The position numbers and the translations under genes are program-made. The notes below the pieces were generated by a model. It searched no databases. It was not told the origin of the DNA and saw only the letters and a program-made list of their open reading frames with translations. Positions 24,693 through 33,174 of a stretch of 64,000 bases of DNA are shown piece after piece. The stretch covers positions 558,001-622,000 of the forward strand of contig NZ_CP146256.1 in NCBI RefSeq assembly GCF_039134705.1. The letters are read 5' to 3'. The first letter of the stretch is position 1, and each line of letters begins with the position of its first letter. The stretch comes from Kineothrix sp. IPX-CK. Lineage in GTDB: Bacteria; Bacillota; Clostridia; Lachnospirales; Lachnospiraceae.

Positions 24693-26285
24693 ATGGTTAT
24701 CGCTATGAAAAAAATCACGAAATATTATAAAAGATTACAAATACGTTCCATTAAAATAGCTGTGTTGGCTGTTATTGCCAGCATATTTTTTATGCCTTCC
24801 TATACTAAAATCGAAAGTACGGGAGATAATATGTTTACGGTGTTTTTAAACGGAACGGATGTAGGAAAAGTCGGCGACACCGTGGTTGCGGAGGAAGCTT
24901 TGAAGGAGGCGAGAAAGGCGCTTGCAGGCGACGGCGAAGAACTGCTTTTAATCGACAGCGATCTGGAACTTAAGGGAGAAGAGGTGTTCTGGGGGCATAT
25001 CGACGATAAGTCCGTCATTGCCCAGAATATGGAGAATGTTCTGGAAAACAATATTAAAAAAACGCTGCACCGTTCCTATACGGTAAAGATAAACGAATAT
25101 ACTGTTAACCTTGCCAGCAAAGAAGAAGTCCTGCAGCTATTGCAGGCTTCTATCGATAAATATGATCCTGAGGATCAGTACTATGTGGATCTCATACTGG
25201 ATTGTTCGAGGGAATTGAATGTTTTGACAACCAGTGTGGTTTCCAGAGCGCAACAGCAGGAGGAAAAGGCAGAGCAGGAGGTACTGGCCTGCGTTGGAAT
25301 TTATGAGAGGCTGAATGAAATTTTCGATGCCGTAGAACCGGCGGGGGAGAAGGATTTCTCCGACTATGAGCTGGGACTTAAGTCGTTAGAGTTCGCAGAT
25401 TCGGTGGAGGTAGTGGAGTCCTATCTTTCAGAGGATGAATTGATGCCCCTTGGTGAAGCTATTGAGGAGGTTACCAAGGAACAGGAGAAGAATCAGATAT
25501 ATGAAGTAGTATCGGGAGACACCTTGTCGAAAATCGCGTCGGAAAATAATCTGACCATAGAGAAGCTTATCGAGATGAATGATACGATCGAAAGCGAGAC
25601 CTCCACCATCCGCGTGGGAGATGAAATCATTGTAACGGTGCCGGAGCCGGAATTGTCCGTAGAGCGGCAGGAGGAGGTATATTATGAAGAGGATTATGAA
25701 GCTGAGGTAGTCTATGTGGACAACGACGACTGGTATACTACGGAAAGCGTAACCAGACAGGAACCGTCGGCAGGACACCGAAAAGTAGTGGCGATTGTTT
25801 CCTACAGAAATAATGCGGAGCTGTCCAGGGAGATTGTAAAAGAAGAGGTTACCTATCAAGCGGTGCCCAAAATCGTGGAACGGGGAACGAAGATACCTCC
25901 TACTTACATCAAACCGATTTCCGGCGGACGTCTTTCCTCGGGCTTTGGAGCCAGAAGCAGGCCGACCAAGGGAGCAAGCACCTTCCATAAGGGGATAGAC
26001 TGGGCGACTCCGGTGGGAACTGCAGTTATGGCCTCCTCGGCAGGAACTGTTGCGAAGGCCGGGTGGGGAAGCGGCTACGGGTATGTGGTATATATTAATC
26101 ATGCTGACGGAAGACAGACGAGATATGGACATTTGAGCAAGGTTCTCGTTTCTGTAGGACAGACGGTATCGCAGGGACAGAAGATTGCCCTCAGCGGAAA
26201 TACAGGCGTCAGCTCAGGGCCTCATGTTCATTTTGAGATACTGATTGGAGGCAGTCAGGTGAACCCTTTAAAATATCTGAATTAA
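24693..26285 (+). CDS. Membrane-anchored LysM-G5-M23 peptidoglycan peptidase
   Basis: A 530-residue cell-wall enzyme. Residues 20-38 form an N-terminal membrane anchor or uncleaved signal. A long helical stalk follows, then a LysM domain (YEVVSGDTLSKIASENNLTI, about 270-314), a G5 domain (about 330-405, ending TYQAVPKIVERGT) and a C-terminal M23 endopeptidase (about 415-530). The zinc ligands are visible in FHKGIDWA (HxxxD) and GPHVHFEI (HxH). The architecture matches enzymes that cut peptide cross-links during growth or sporulation. The start could be the ATG at 24693 or at 24705; the GAAAGGG sequence is too near the first and far from the second. Confidence 0.9.
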   Translation: MVIAMKKITKYYKRLQIRSIKIAVLAVIASIFFMPSYTKIESTGDNMFTVFLNGTDVGKVGDTVVAEEALKEARKALAGDGEELLLIDSDLELKGEEVFWGHIDDKSVIAQNMENVLENNIKKTLHRSYTVKINEYTVNLASKEEVLQLLQASIDKYDPEDQYYVDLILDCSRELNVLTTSVVSRAQQQEEKAEQEVLACVGIYERLNEIFDAVEPAGEKDFSDYELGLKSLEFADSVEVVESYLSEDELMPLGEAIEEVTKEQEKNQIYEVVSGDTLSKIASENNLTIEKLIEMNDTIESETSTIRVGDEIIVTVPEPELSVERQEEVYYEEDYEAEVVYVDNDDWYTTESVTRQEPSAGHRKVVAIVSYRNNAELSREIVKEEVTYQAVPKIVERGTKIPPTYIKPISGGRLSSGFGARSRPTKGASTFHKGIDWATPVGTAVMASSAGTVAKAGWGSGYGYVVYINHADGRQTRYGHLSKVLVSVGQTVSQGQKIALSGNTGVSSGPHVHFEILIGGSQVNPLKYLN

Positions 26286-26321
26286 AAATTTTATGCTGAA
26301 ATTTCAGGATGAAATGCACCA

Positions 26322-26349
26322 TTTACAAATGTTCAATTTATGGTATAAT
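26322..26349 (+). promoter_or_regulatory. Promoter of murA
   Basis: TTTACA, 16 bases, TATAAT, about 90 bases before the start codon. Confidence 0.65.
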
Positions 26350-26440
26350 CATAAAGATAAGATTGATGGTTAAATTTTGCTGACCGGAGCGGGGGCGGCG
26401 AGGTTATAAATAGAAATAGGGATTAGATAGAGGGTACACC

Positions 26441-27733
26441 ATGGAACAATACGCAATAAAGGGTGGAAATCCGTTAGTTGGCGAAGTAGAAATAGGCGGT
26501 GCGAAGAATGCGGCGCTTGCTATTTTGGCGGCAGCTATTATGACGGATGAGACTGTAGTAATAGAAAATGTGCCTGACGTTCGCGATACGAATGTGCTGA
26601 TTCAGGCGATGGAAAGTATCGGCGTCATTATAAACAGAATAGACAGACATACGGTAAAAATAAATGCATCCCACATTCACAATCTTGTTATCGAGGATGA
26701 TTTTATTAAAAAAATCAGGGCTTCCTATTATTTGCTGGGAGCCTTACTTGGAAAATATAAAAAGGCAGAGGTGGCGCTGCCGGGAGGCTGCAATATCGGT
26801 TTAAGGCCGATAGACCAGCATATCAAAGGGTTCCGCGCTTTGGGAGCCGATGTCCGGATTGAGCACGGCCTTATTATTACCGATGCGGAAGAGCTTCGTG
26901 GAAGCAACATTTATTTGGATGTGGTTTCGGTGGGCGCTACGATTAACGTCATGATGGCGGCTGTTATGGCTGAAGGAAAGACGACGATTGAGAATGCTGC
27001 GAAGGAACCGCATGTGGTCGACTTGGCGAACTTTTTGAATAGTATGGGAGCTGACGTCAAGGGTGCCGGTACCGATGTGATACGAATTAAAGGAGTTCCC
27101 AAGCTCCATGGCAGTGAATATACGATTATTCCGGATCAGATAGAGGCAGGAACGTTTATGTTCGCGGCGGCGGTTACCAGGGGGGATGTTACCGTGAAGA
27201 ACGTCATCCCGAAGCATTTGGAATCTATCAGTTCCAAGCTGCTGGAAATCGGCTGTGAGGTGGAGGAATCGGACGATGCGGTGCGCGTAGTATCTGCAAA
27301 GGCATTGACCCATACTCATGTGAAGACCCTTCCTTACCCCGGATTTCCTACCGATATGCAGCCGCAGATTGTGGTTGCCCTCGGGCTTTCCGCAGGAACG
27401 AGCATCGTAACGGAGAGTATATTTGAAAACCGTTTTAAATATGTGGACGAGCTTACCAGGATGGGAGCAAGTATCAAGGTGGAAGGTAATACTGCAATTA
27501 TCGATGGCGTAGAGCGTTACACAGGAGCGAGCATCTCTGCTCCGGATCTTCGTGCGGGTGCGTCGCTTGTGCTGGCAGGGCTTGCGGCGGAAGGAATCAC
27601 CGTTGTGGACGATATCAGATTTATTGAGCGGGGATATGAGGATTTTCATTTGAAGCTCAAGGCTCTGGGGGCGCAGATTGACAGGGTGAATACGGACCGC
27701 GAGCTGCAGAAGTTTAAATTGAAGGTAGGTTAA
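26441..27733 (+). CDS. murA: UDP-N-acetylglucosamine 1-carboxyvinyltransferase
   Basis: First committed step of peptidoglycan synthesis: transfers enolpyruvate from PEP to UDP-GlcNAc. It is a 430-residue inside-out barrel. GAKNAALAILAA near the N-terminus has the substrate-binding Lys-Asn pair, and the catalytic loop PGGCNIGLRPIDQHIKGF has Cys117, the residue that fosfomycin alkylates; having Cys rather than Asp predicts a fosfomycin-sensitive enzyme. The later motif FPTDMQPQ is also conserved. A terminator follows. Confidence 0.96.
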   Translation: MEQYAIKGGNPLVGEVEIGGAKNAALAILAAAIMTDETVVIENVPDVRDTNVLIQAMESIGVIINRIDRHTVKINASHIHNLVIEDDFIKKIRASYYLLGALLGKYKKAEVALPGGCNIGLRPIDQHIKGFRALGADVRIEHGLIITDAEELRGSNIYLDVVSVGATINVMMAAVMAEGKTTIENAAKEPHVVDLANFLNSMGADVKGAGTDVIRIKGVPKLHGSEYTIIPDQIEAGTFMFAAAVTRGDVTVKNVIPKHLESISSKLLEIGCEVEESDDAVRVVSAKALTHTHVKTLPYPGFPTDMQPQIVVALGLSAGTSIVTESIFENRFKYVDELTRMGASIKVEGNTAIIDGVERYTGASISAPDLRAGASLVLAGLAAEGITVVDDIRFIERGYEDFHLKLKALGAQIDRVNTDRELQKFKLKVG

Positions 27734-27759
27734 GACCATTTGGCAGATGGGAACAATAG

Positions 27760-27797
27760 AAAAGACACATGAGGCAGAAATGCTTCTGTGTCTTTTT
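27760..27797 (+). terminator. Terminator after murA
   Basis: Arms AAAGACACA and TGTGTCTTT around a 17-base loop, then a T-run. Confidence 0.88.
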
Positions 27798-27816
27798 AAG
27801 TGCGTGTATTTATCTC

Positions 27817-28893
27817 CTATAATATTGCATCGATAAACAGATGCGGTTCCTGCGAAAGGTTAATATATTTTTCTCCGACCTTAATGGTAGGTTTGGATAG
27901 TTTATGGGGATTGATATATACAATTTTTCCCACTTCCCCATTGGTCAGGCGGACGTCGTGCAAAAGATAGGTATCCACGATATTTTCGAGGAAAGTAAGG
28001 ATGTATTTCGAATCGTACTTTTGAAAACCTTCATTTTCGAAGGTCTCGATTACCTTGAAGGGACACAACGGACCGCGGTAAACACGTGCACTTGTCATAG
28101 CGTCGTATACGTCGGCTATGGCTACTATTTTAGCGTAAGGGTCGATGCTGCCGGATGTGAGTCCCAAGGGATAGCCGGAACCGTCGCAGCGCTCGTGATG
28201 CATCAGTGCAGCGTTCTTAATATGAATGCTCAGCGGATAATTTTCCAGCATCTTGTAAGATTCTTTAGGATGTGTCTTAACCACGCTTAGCTCCCATGCC
28301 GTGAGCTTCCCGGGCTTCTTGAGAATTTTTTCGGGTACTTTGATCTTGCCGATATCGTGTAAAAGACCGCTTAGCGTAGCGATGCGGATTTCTTCTTCGT
28401 CCATTCGCAGCCAATGGGCGAAAATGTTACAAATCAAGCCTACATTCATGCAGTGCACATAGGTTACGTCATCCAGCTGGCGCATGCTGTGAAGCATATC
28501 GAATACGTTGACATATTTATTCTCGGAAGAAAGCAAAGACAAAGCATGTTCGATTAACTGGTCTGCATCCAGTTCACCGTTATCTCCTACAAAATTATCT
28601 ATGACACCCTTGAAATGATCCGTTTCCCTGGAGAAGTCCTCTTGAAAACGCTGGAATTCAGGAGACTGCTTCAGGCGCTCCGAATATGAGGTATCCTCCT
28701 CGATCCGAGTCTCTGGGGTCTCCACGACCTTGTCCTCAATTCGTACATTGATGATGGAATAAAACTCCAGTTTGGTAATCGCTTTATCTGTCAGAATCAG
28801 CCCTCTTGGCAGAATTAAGTGATTGTTGTAGTTATAAACATCCTCCGCCGTTACCATACCCGGTATCAGCCCCGATGTGTTTACTCTCCTCAT
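27817..28893 (-). CDS. HD-GYP domain protein, probable c-di-GMP phosphodiesterase
   Basis: A 358-residue protein with an N-terminal DUF3391-like domain (SGLIPGMVTAEDVYNYNNHL), a linker, and an HD-GYP domain (about 135-330). The metal-binding HD is LLHDIGKIKVPEKIL, and the family signature HHERCDGSGYP is complete. Such enzymes hydrolyse c-di-GMP or other cyclic dinucleotides and link signals to motility, sporulation or surface traits. A short C-terminal domain (VGKIVYINPHKLSKPTIKVG) resembles a small beta barrel. The start is the ATG at 28893 with GGAGGGAG upstream. Confidence 0.9.
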   Translation of the reverse strand: MRRVNTSGLIPGMVTAEDVYNYNNHLILPRGLILTDKAITKLEFYSIINVRIEDKVVETPETRIEEDTSYSERLKQSPEFQRFQEDFSRETDHFKGVIDNFVGDNGELDADQLIEHALSLLSSENKYVNVFDMLHSMRQLDDVTYVHCMNVGLICNIFAHWLRMDEEEIRIATLSGLLHDIGKIKVPEKILKKPGKLTAWELSVVKTHPKESYKMLENYPLSIHIKNAALMHHERCDGSGYPLGLTSGSIDPYAKIVAIADVYDAMTSARVYRGPLCPFKVIETFENEGFQKYDSKYILTFLENIVDTYLLHDVRLTNGEVGKIVYINPHKLSKPTIKVGEKYINLSQEPHLFIDAIL

Positions 28894-28998
28894 GTTTCTC
28901 CCTCCGAAATACAATATTTACCCCGTTAACATTTGTTACAATATAGCGAATGTTATAAAAATTATAGGAGTTTTGGCGAATATTGTCAATAAAATACA

Positions 28999-29027
28999 TT
29001 GACAAAATAGCAAAACTATTGTATTTT
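28999..29027 (+). promoter_or_regulatory. Promoter of the SAM riboswitch-metK unit
   Basis: TTGACA, 17 bases, TATTTT, ending 35 bases before the aptamer. Confidence 0.7.
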
Positions 29028-29061
29028 AAAAAAAGATATGAAAATTCCATATTGTAAAGAA

Positions 29062-29230
29062 TCTCTTATTCAGAGTGGTGGAGGTACATAGGACCTATGA
29101 AGCCACGGCAACCCCTAGCGAGGAAGGTGCCTGCCTGAGCGAGTAATCTGTCATAATACGGCAGTTCGAACGATAAGAGGATTTGATTATCGATTATCGA
29201 GTCCGCTTCTTGTAAGCGGACATTTTTATA
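29062..29230 (+). ncRNA. SAM-I (S-box) riboswitch with terminator
   Basis: The leader of metK contains the S-box core: CTCTTATTCAGAGTGGTGGAGG, then CTATGAAGCCACGGCAACC, and a closing ATAAGAG that pairs with CTCTTAT to form P1 (29063-29069 with 29173-29179). The expression platform is a hairpin GTCCGCTT/AAGCGGAC (29201-29220) followed by ATTTTTA. When S-adenosylmethionine is plentiful the aptamer folds and the terminator stops transcription before metK, giving feedback on SAM synthesis. All conserved blocks are in order, so the call is firm. Confidence 0.95.
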
Positions 29231-29297
29231 TTATTGATATTTTTTCTCATAATATAAACGATGCACAACACAATCCACATTATAAGGAGGAATCGGA

Positions 29298-30500
29298 ATG
29301 GAAAAATTTTTATTTACTTCGGAATCAGTTACAGAGGGGCATCCTGACAAAGTCTGCGATGCCATTTCTGATGCGGTACTTGACTCACTGATGGAAAAGG
29401 ATCCTATGAGCCGTGTTGCCTGTGAAGTAGCGACCTGTACAGGCTTTGTACTGGTAACAGGAGAAATTACTACGAACGCTTACGTAGATATACAGAAAAT
29501 AGCTCGTGAAACGATTAAGGAAATCGGTTATACGAAATCTGAATATGGTTTCGACGGCAATACCTGTGCGGTACTGGTAGCTATCGATGAGCAGTCCTCT
29601 GATATCGCAATGGGCGTGGACAAGGCACTTGAAGCGAAGCAGCAGGAAGCGGCTGAAAACAAGATGACCGATGCACAGATCGAAGCCATCGGTGCCGGCG
29701 ATCAGGGTATGATGTTCGGTTATGCAACGAACGAAACAGAGGAATATATGCCTTATTCTATCTCCCTCGCTCACAAGCTGGCACTTCAGCTTACCAAGGT
29801 GCGAAAGGATGGAACCTTAAAATATTTAAGGCCTGACGGAAAGAGTCAGGTTTCCGTAGAATATGACAAAGACGGAAAGCCTCTGCGCCTGGAGGCCGTG
29901 GTGCTTTCCACACAGCACGATGAAGAAGTGACTCAGGAGCAGATTCATGAAGATATCAAGAAATATGTATTCGATGTAATACTCCCGAAGGAATTGATCG
30001 ATGCGGATACGAAATTCTTTATCAATCCCACCGGCCGTTTCGTTATCGGCGGACCTCACGGAGACGCGGGGCTTACGGGACGTAAAATCATCGTCGATAC
30101 TTACGGCGGCTATGCCCGTCATGGCGGCGGCGCATTCTCCGGCAAAGACTGCACTAAGGTAGACCGCTCCGCAGCTTACGCGGCCCGCTATGTAGCGAAA
30201 AACATCGTGGCAGCCAGCATCTCCGAAAAGTGCGAGATTCAGCTTTCCTATGCCATCGGCGTAGCACAGCCTACCTCCATCATGGTAGACACCTTCGGAA
30301 CAGGGAAAATCGAAGATGAAAAGCTGATAGAAATCATCCGTGAGAACTTCGATCTTCGCCCGGCAGGTATCATCAAAATGTTGGACCTTCGCCGCCCGAT
30401 CTACAGACAGACAGCCGCTTACGGACATTTCGGCCGAAACGATCTGGATTTGCCATGGGAGAAGCTGGACAAGGTGGATTTACTCAGAAAATATTTATAA
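29298..30500 (+). CDS. metK: S-adenosylmethionine synthetase
   Basis: Makes SAM from methionine and ATP in the cytosol. The 400-residue protein starts [20 protein letters not shown] (His of the ATP site), and has [16 protein letters not shown] (about 133), [17 protein letters not shown] (about 253) and GGGAFSGKD (about 275), all standard. It stands alone under control of the S-box riboswitch and is closed by a strong terminator. SD AAGGAGG. Confidence 0.97.
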   Translation: MEKFLFTSESVTEGHPDKVCDAISDAVLDSLMEKDPMSRVACEVATCTGFVLVTGEITTNAYVDIQKIARETIKEIGYTKSEYGFDGNTCAVLVAIDEQSSDIAMGVDKALEAKQQEAAENKMTDAQIEAIGAGDQGMMFGYATNETEEYMPYSISLAHKLALQLTKVRKDGTLKYLRPDGKSQVSVEYDKDGKPLRLEAVVLSTQHDEEVTQEQIHEDIKKYVFDVILPKELIDADTKFFINPTGRFVIGGPHGDAGLTGRKIIVDTYGGYARHGGGAFSGKDCTKVDRSAAYAARYVAKNIVAASISEKCEIQLSYAIGVAQPTSIMVDTFGTGKIEDEKLIEIIRENFDLRPAGIIKMLDLRRPIYRQTAAYGHFGRNDLDLPWEKLDKVDLLRKYL

Positions 30501-30507
30501 TATAGTC

Positions 30508-30540
30508 AAATGCCCCGCAGCAAGTTGCGGGGCATTTAAC
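30508..30540 (+). terminator. Terminator after metK
   Basis: Perfect 12-base arms AAATGCCCCGCA and TGCGGGGCATTT with a 6-base loop. Confidence 0.88.
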
Positions 30541-30695
30541 TCACGCAGAGTGTGCCGGTATAGAAACCCTGATGTTTCTGTGCCGGCATATTTACATAAA
30601 ATTTTTGCGATCCGGCAGTTTCACAATTCCGTTACTGAGAACGGAGTGACAGTAACACAATTCCCCAATAATTATAAGATATATAGAGGGGAAAG

Positions 30696-30724
30696 TTTAC
30701 AGAAAAAAAGAAGTATGATATAAT
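30696..30724 (+). promoter_or_regulatory. Promoter of the ribozyme-glmS transcript
   Basis: TTTACA, 17 bases, TATAAT. Transcription would begin near 30731, about 100 bases before the ribozyme cleavage site. Confidence 0.7.
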
Positions 30725-30830
30725 GCCACAAGTAATCAGTACCTTGAAAATTGAATAGACGATTGCATTCATTTCAGATACACAAAACCTGATGTGTATC
30801 GGTAGAATAATTTCCCATATTTTCCCATCT

Positions 30831-30985
30831 AGCGCCATGTACCTGCCCTGAGCGAAAAGGCAGGTTAACGAGGGAGGAAGGTTATCGAAAATTCGGCGGA
30901 TACCTTCCCGTACTCCTCCGGTGCGAGATATACCGGCAAATATGCAGGTAACTGCAAAACAAAGACGGTATAACGGAGGACTTAT
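30831..30985 (+). ncRNA. glmS ribozyme
   Basis: The self-cleaving riboswitch of glmS. The cleavage site lies between A30831 and G30832 in AGCGCC. The conserved core follows as AACGAGGGAGG, then TTATCGAAAATTCGGCGGAT and CCTTCCCG. The tail CGGTGCGAGATATACCGGC and GACGGTATAACGG would form the 3' peripheral helices; the 3' boundary is approximate. Glucosamine-6-phosphate acts as cofactor for cleavage, which destabilises the mRNA and lowers GlmS when the product is abundant. Confidence 0.93.
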
Positions 30986-31034
30986 TGGTTTATCATTAAA
31001 AATAAGAATTATGAATGAAAGATGAGGAAAATTT

Positions 31035-32858
31035 ATGTGTGGAATTATTGGATATACAGGTAAAAATGCGGCGAAGGATATTATGCTCGATGCCTTGGAA
31101 ACGTTGGAATACAGAGGCTACGACAGTGCGGGTATCGCAATATGCGAAAGCGGATCGGAGCAGACACGGATTTATAAATGTGCGGGAAGAGTAAAAGATT
31201 TAAGAAATCTGTGTGAAAATAAGACGATAGAGGGCAACTGCGGTATCGGCCATACCAGATGGGCCACCCACGGCGGAGTGAGCGACGAGAATGCGCACCC
31301 CCACAAATATGAAAAGGTAACGGTAATTCATAACGGTATTATTGAAAATTACCGCGATCTGATCAGAAAATACGATTTATGCGACAAGCTTCATTCTCAG
31401 ACGGACAGCGAGGTAGTAGCGGCAGTACTTTCCCATTTTTATACAGGAGACCCATATTCGGCCATTCAGAAAACAGTTCTGAAGCTCAAAGGAACCTTTG
31501 CGCTCGGAATCATTTTCGAGGATATGCCGGGTTTTGTTTTTGCGGTCAGAAATGTGAGTCCCATCGTAGTCGCTAAAACGGAAAGCGGTACCATGCTGGC
31601 TTCTGATGTAACAGTCTTGGGGCAGTACTCTAAGGATTATTTTGTGTTGCCTGAAGGCCACATACTGACGATGAAAGCGGACGGTGCAGAGCTCTGCGAT
31701 ATGTCAGGAGAGCCTGTCTTGCCGGAATGGCTGACGATAAGCTGGGACACCAACCGCAGCAGTAAAGGCGGCTATCCCTTTTATATGGAAAAAGAAATCA
31801 TGGAGCAGCCGGAGGTAATCGCAGAAACTATCGAGCCAAGAATCAAAGACGGCATTCCGGACTTCGCGGAGGATGAAATCCCGGACAGCTTGCTCAAAGA
31901 CTGCGACCGTGTCTGCGTAGTCGCCTGCGGAACGGCAATGCACGCGGGCCTGGTAGGAAAAGCACTGCTGCAGTCTCTCGTTCGGATCCACATTGATGTG
32001 GAGCTTGCCAGCGAATTCATGTACACAGATACCATTGTGGATGAAAAAACGCTGGTAATAGCCATATCCCAATCGGGAGAGACTATCGATACTCTTGAGG
32101 CACTGAAATACGCCAAGAGGAACGGCGCAAAGACACTGTCCATTGTAAACGTAAGAGGCGCATCCATCGCCCGTGAAAGCGAGTACGTCATATACACTAA
32201 TGCCGGCCCCGAAATCGCAGTGGCAAGCACCAAAGCGTACACGACACAGCTGGCTGTCCTCTATCTGCTCACAGGACGCATGGCCTATGTACGAGGAATC
32301 TACGATGCCGGCAGGGCCAGAGAGTTCGCAAGGGAGCTTCTTCGTGTGCCGCAGGTCGTAGCGCAGGTGCTGGACAGACGGGAAGAAATTCACTATATCG
32401 CAAGGGGCATTCTAAATGCCAAGGACGTATTCATGATAGGAAGGGGACTGGATCATTCTATCCTTTTGGAAGGATCCCTGAAGCTAAAAGAAGTATCTTA
32501 TATTCACTCGGAAGCCTACGCGTCGGGAGAGCTCAAACATGGCACCATTGCCCTGATCACCGAGGACACGCCGGTAGTCGCCGTAGTGACGCAGGATAAA
32601 GTTCAGTCCAAAGAGTTTTCCAATATCAGAGAAGTTCAATCCAGAGGAGCAGAAGTCATTCTCCTCATGAAAGAAACCTACACTCTTGATAAAGGAACCT
32701 CATGGGCAGGCATCTTCAAGCTCCCTGCCATGCGTGATGAATTCATGGTAATGCCCGCCTCGGCAGCCCTCCAGCTTCTTGCCTACTATGTCTCTTTGGA
32801 TAAAGGCCTGGACGTAGACAAACCGAGAAATCTGGCAAAAGTAGTAACCGTAGAATAA
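31035..32858 (+). CDS. glmS: Glutamine-fructose-6-phosphate aminotransferase
   Basis: Makes glucosamine-6-phosphate from fructose-6-phosphate and glutamine, the start of UDP-GlcNAc synthesis. The N-terminal nucleophile is Cys2 in MCGIIGYTG, with GHTRWATHG (about 76) in the glutaminase domain. Two SIS domains follow (VVACGTAMHAGL about 297, AISQSGETIDT about 345, and the second from about 460). The C-terminus ends KPRNLAKVVTVE, as in the family. Its own product regulates it through the ribozyme upstream. 607 residues, normal length. Confidence 0.97.
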   Translation: MCGIIGYTGKNAAKDIMLDALETLEYRGYDSAGIAICESGSEQTRIYKCAGRVKDLRNLCENKTIEGNCGIGHTRWATHGGVSDENAHPHKYEKVTVIHNGIIENYRDLIRKYDLCDKLHSQTDSEVVAAVLSHFYTGDPYSAIQKTVLKLKGTFALGIIFEDMPGFVFAVRNVSPIVVAKTESGTMLASDVTVLGQYSKDYFVLPEGHILTMKADGAELCDMSGEPVLPEWLTISWDTNRSSKGGYPFYMEKEIMEQPEVIAETIEPRIKDGIPDFAEDEIPDSLLKDCDRVCVVACGTAMHAGLVGKALLQSLVRIHIDVELASEFMYTDTIVDEKTLVIAISQSGETIDTLEALKYAKRNGAKTLSIVNVRGASIARESEYVIYTNAGPEIAVASTKAYTTQLAVLYLLTGRMAYVRGIYDAGRAREFARELLRVPQVVAQVLDRREEIHYIARGILNAKDVFMIGRGLDHSILLEGSLKLKEVSYIHSEAYASGELKHGTIALITEDTPVVAVVTQDKVQSKEFSNIREVQSRGAEVILLMKETYTLDKGTSWAGIFKLPAMRDEFMVMPASAALQLLAYYVSLDKGLDVDKPRNLAKVVTVE

Positions 32859-32898
32859 TCTATATTAAAACATCTGAAACAGGAAAAGTTGGGAAAGC

Positions 32899-33030
32899 CC
32901 ATCGTCCACAAATTATTTGGATGATGGATTGGGAAATTATAAATACCCCCGTCAGGCCTTGTGTATCTGAAATCAATGCAAGTTACTGTTCACTCCGTTC
33001 ACAGTAACCAAAGCAACTCGTCTTTTTTCT
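32899..33030 (+). repeat. Post-glmS hairpins, mirror copies of sequence before glmS
   Basis: The 316-base gap before dnaE has three inverted repeats. CCCATCGTCCA folds against TGGATGATGG. GTCAGGCCTTGTGTATCTGAAATCAATGC (32951-32980) is the reverse complement, with few mismatches, of a stretch at 30763-30793. GTTACTGT-11-ACAGTAAC (32982-33008) mirrors the hairpin at 30631-30656 and is followed by a T-rich run that may end transcription. A small hairpin (33107-33131, AACAC/GTGTT then TTTTT) precedes dnaE. Confidence 0.6.
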
Positions 33031-33174
33031 TTTATTTTTAGGTGCTCCCTCATGGTATTTATGATACAATAACTATGTATAAAGAACTAAGGATTACTAT
33101 TCAACCATCAACACTACGAGGTGTTTTTTGTGAGCGAAGGTCACAGAAAACCCGAGACATAAGGAGCATCCCAC

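Noticed and set aside
33065..33131. dnaE promoter and attenuator
   Set aside because: TGATACAAT has an extended -10 look but no -35, and the following AACAC/GTGTT hairpin is short; evidence was too weak to list as a promoter.
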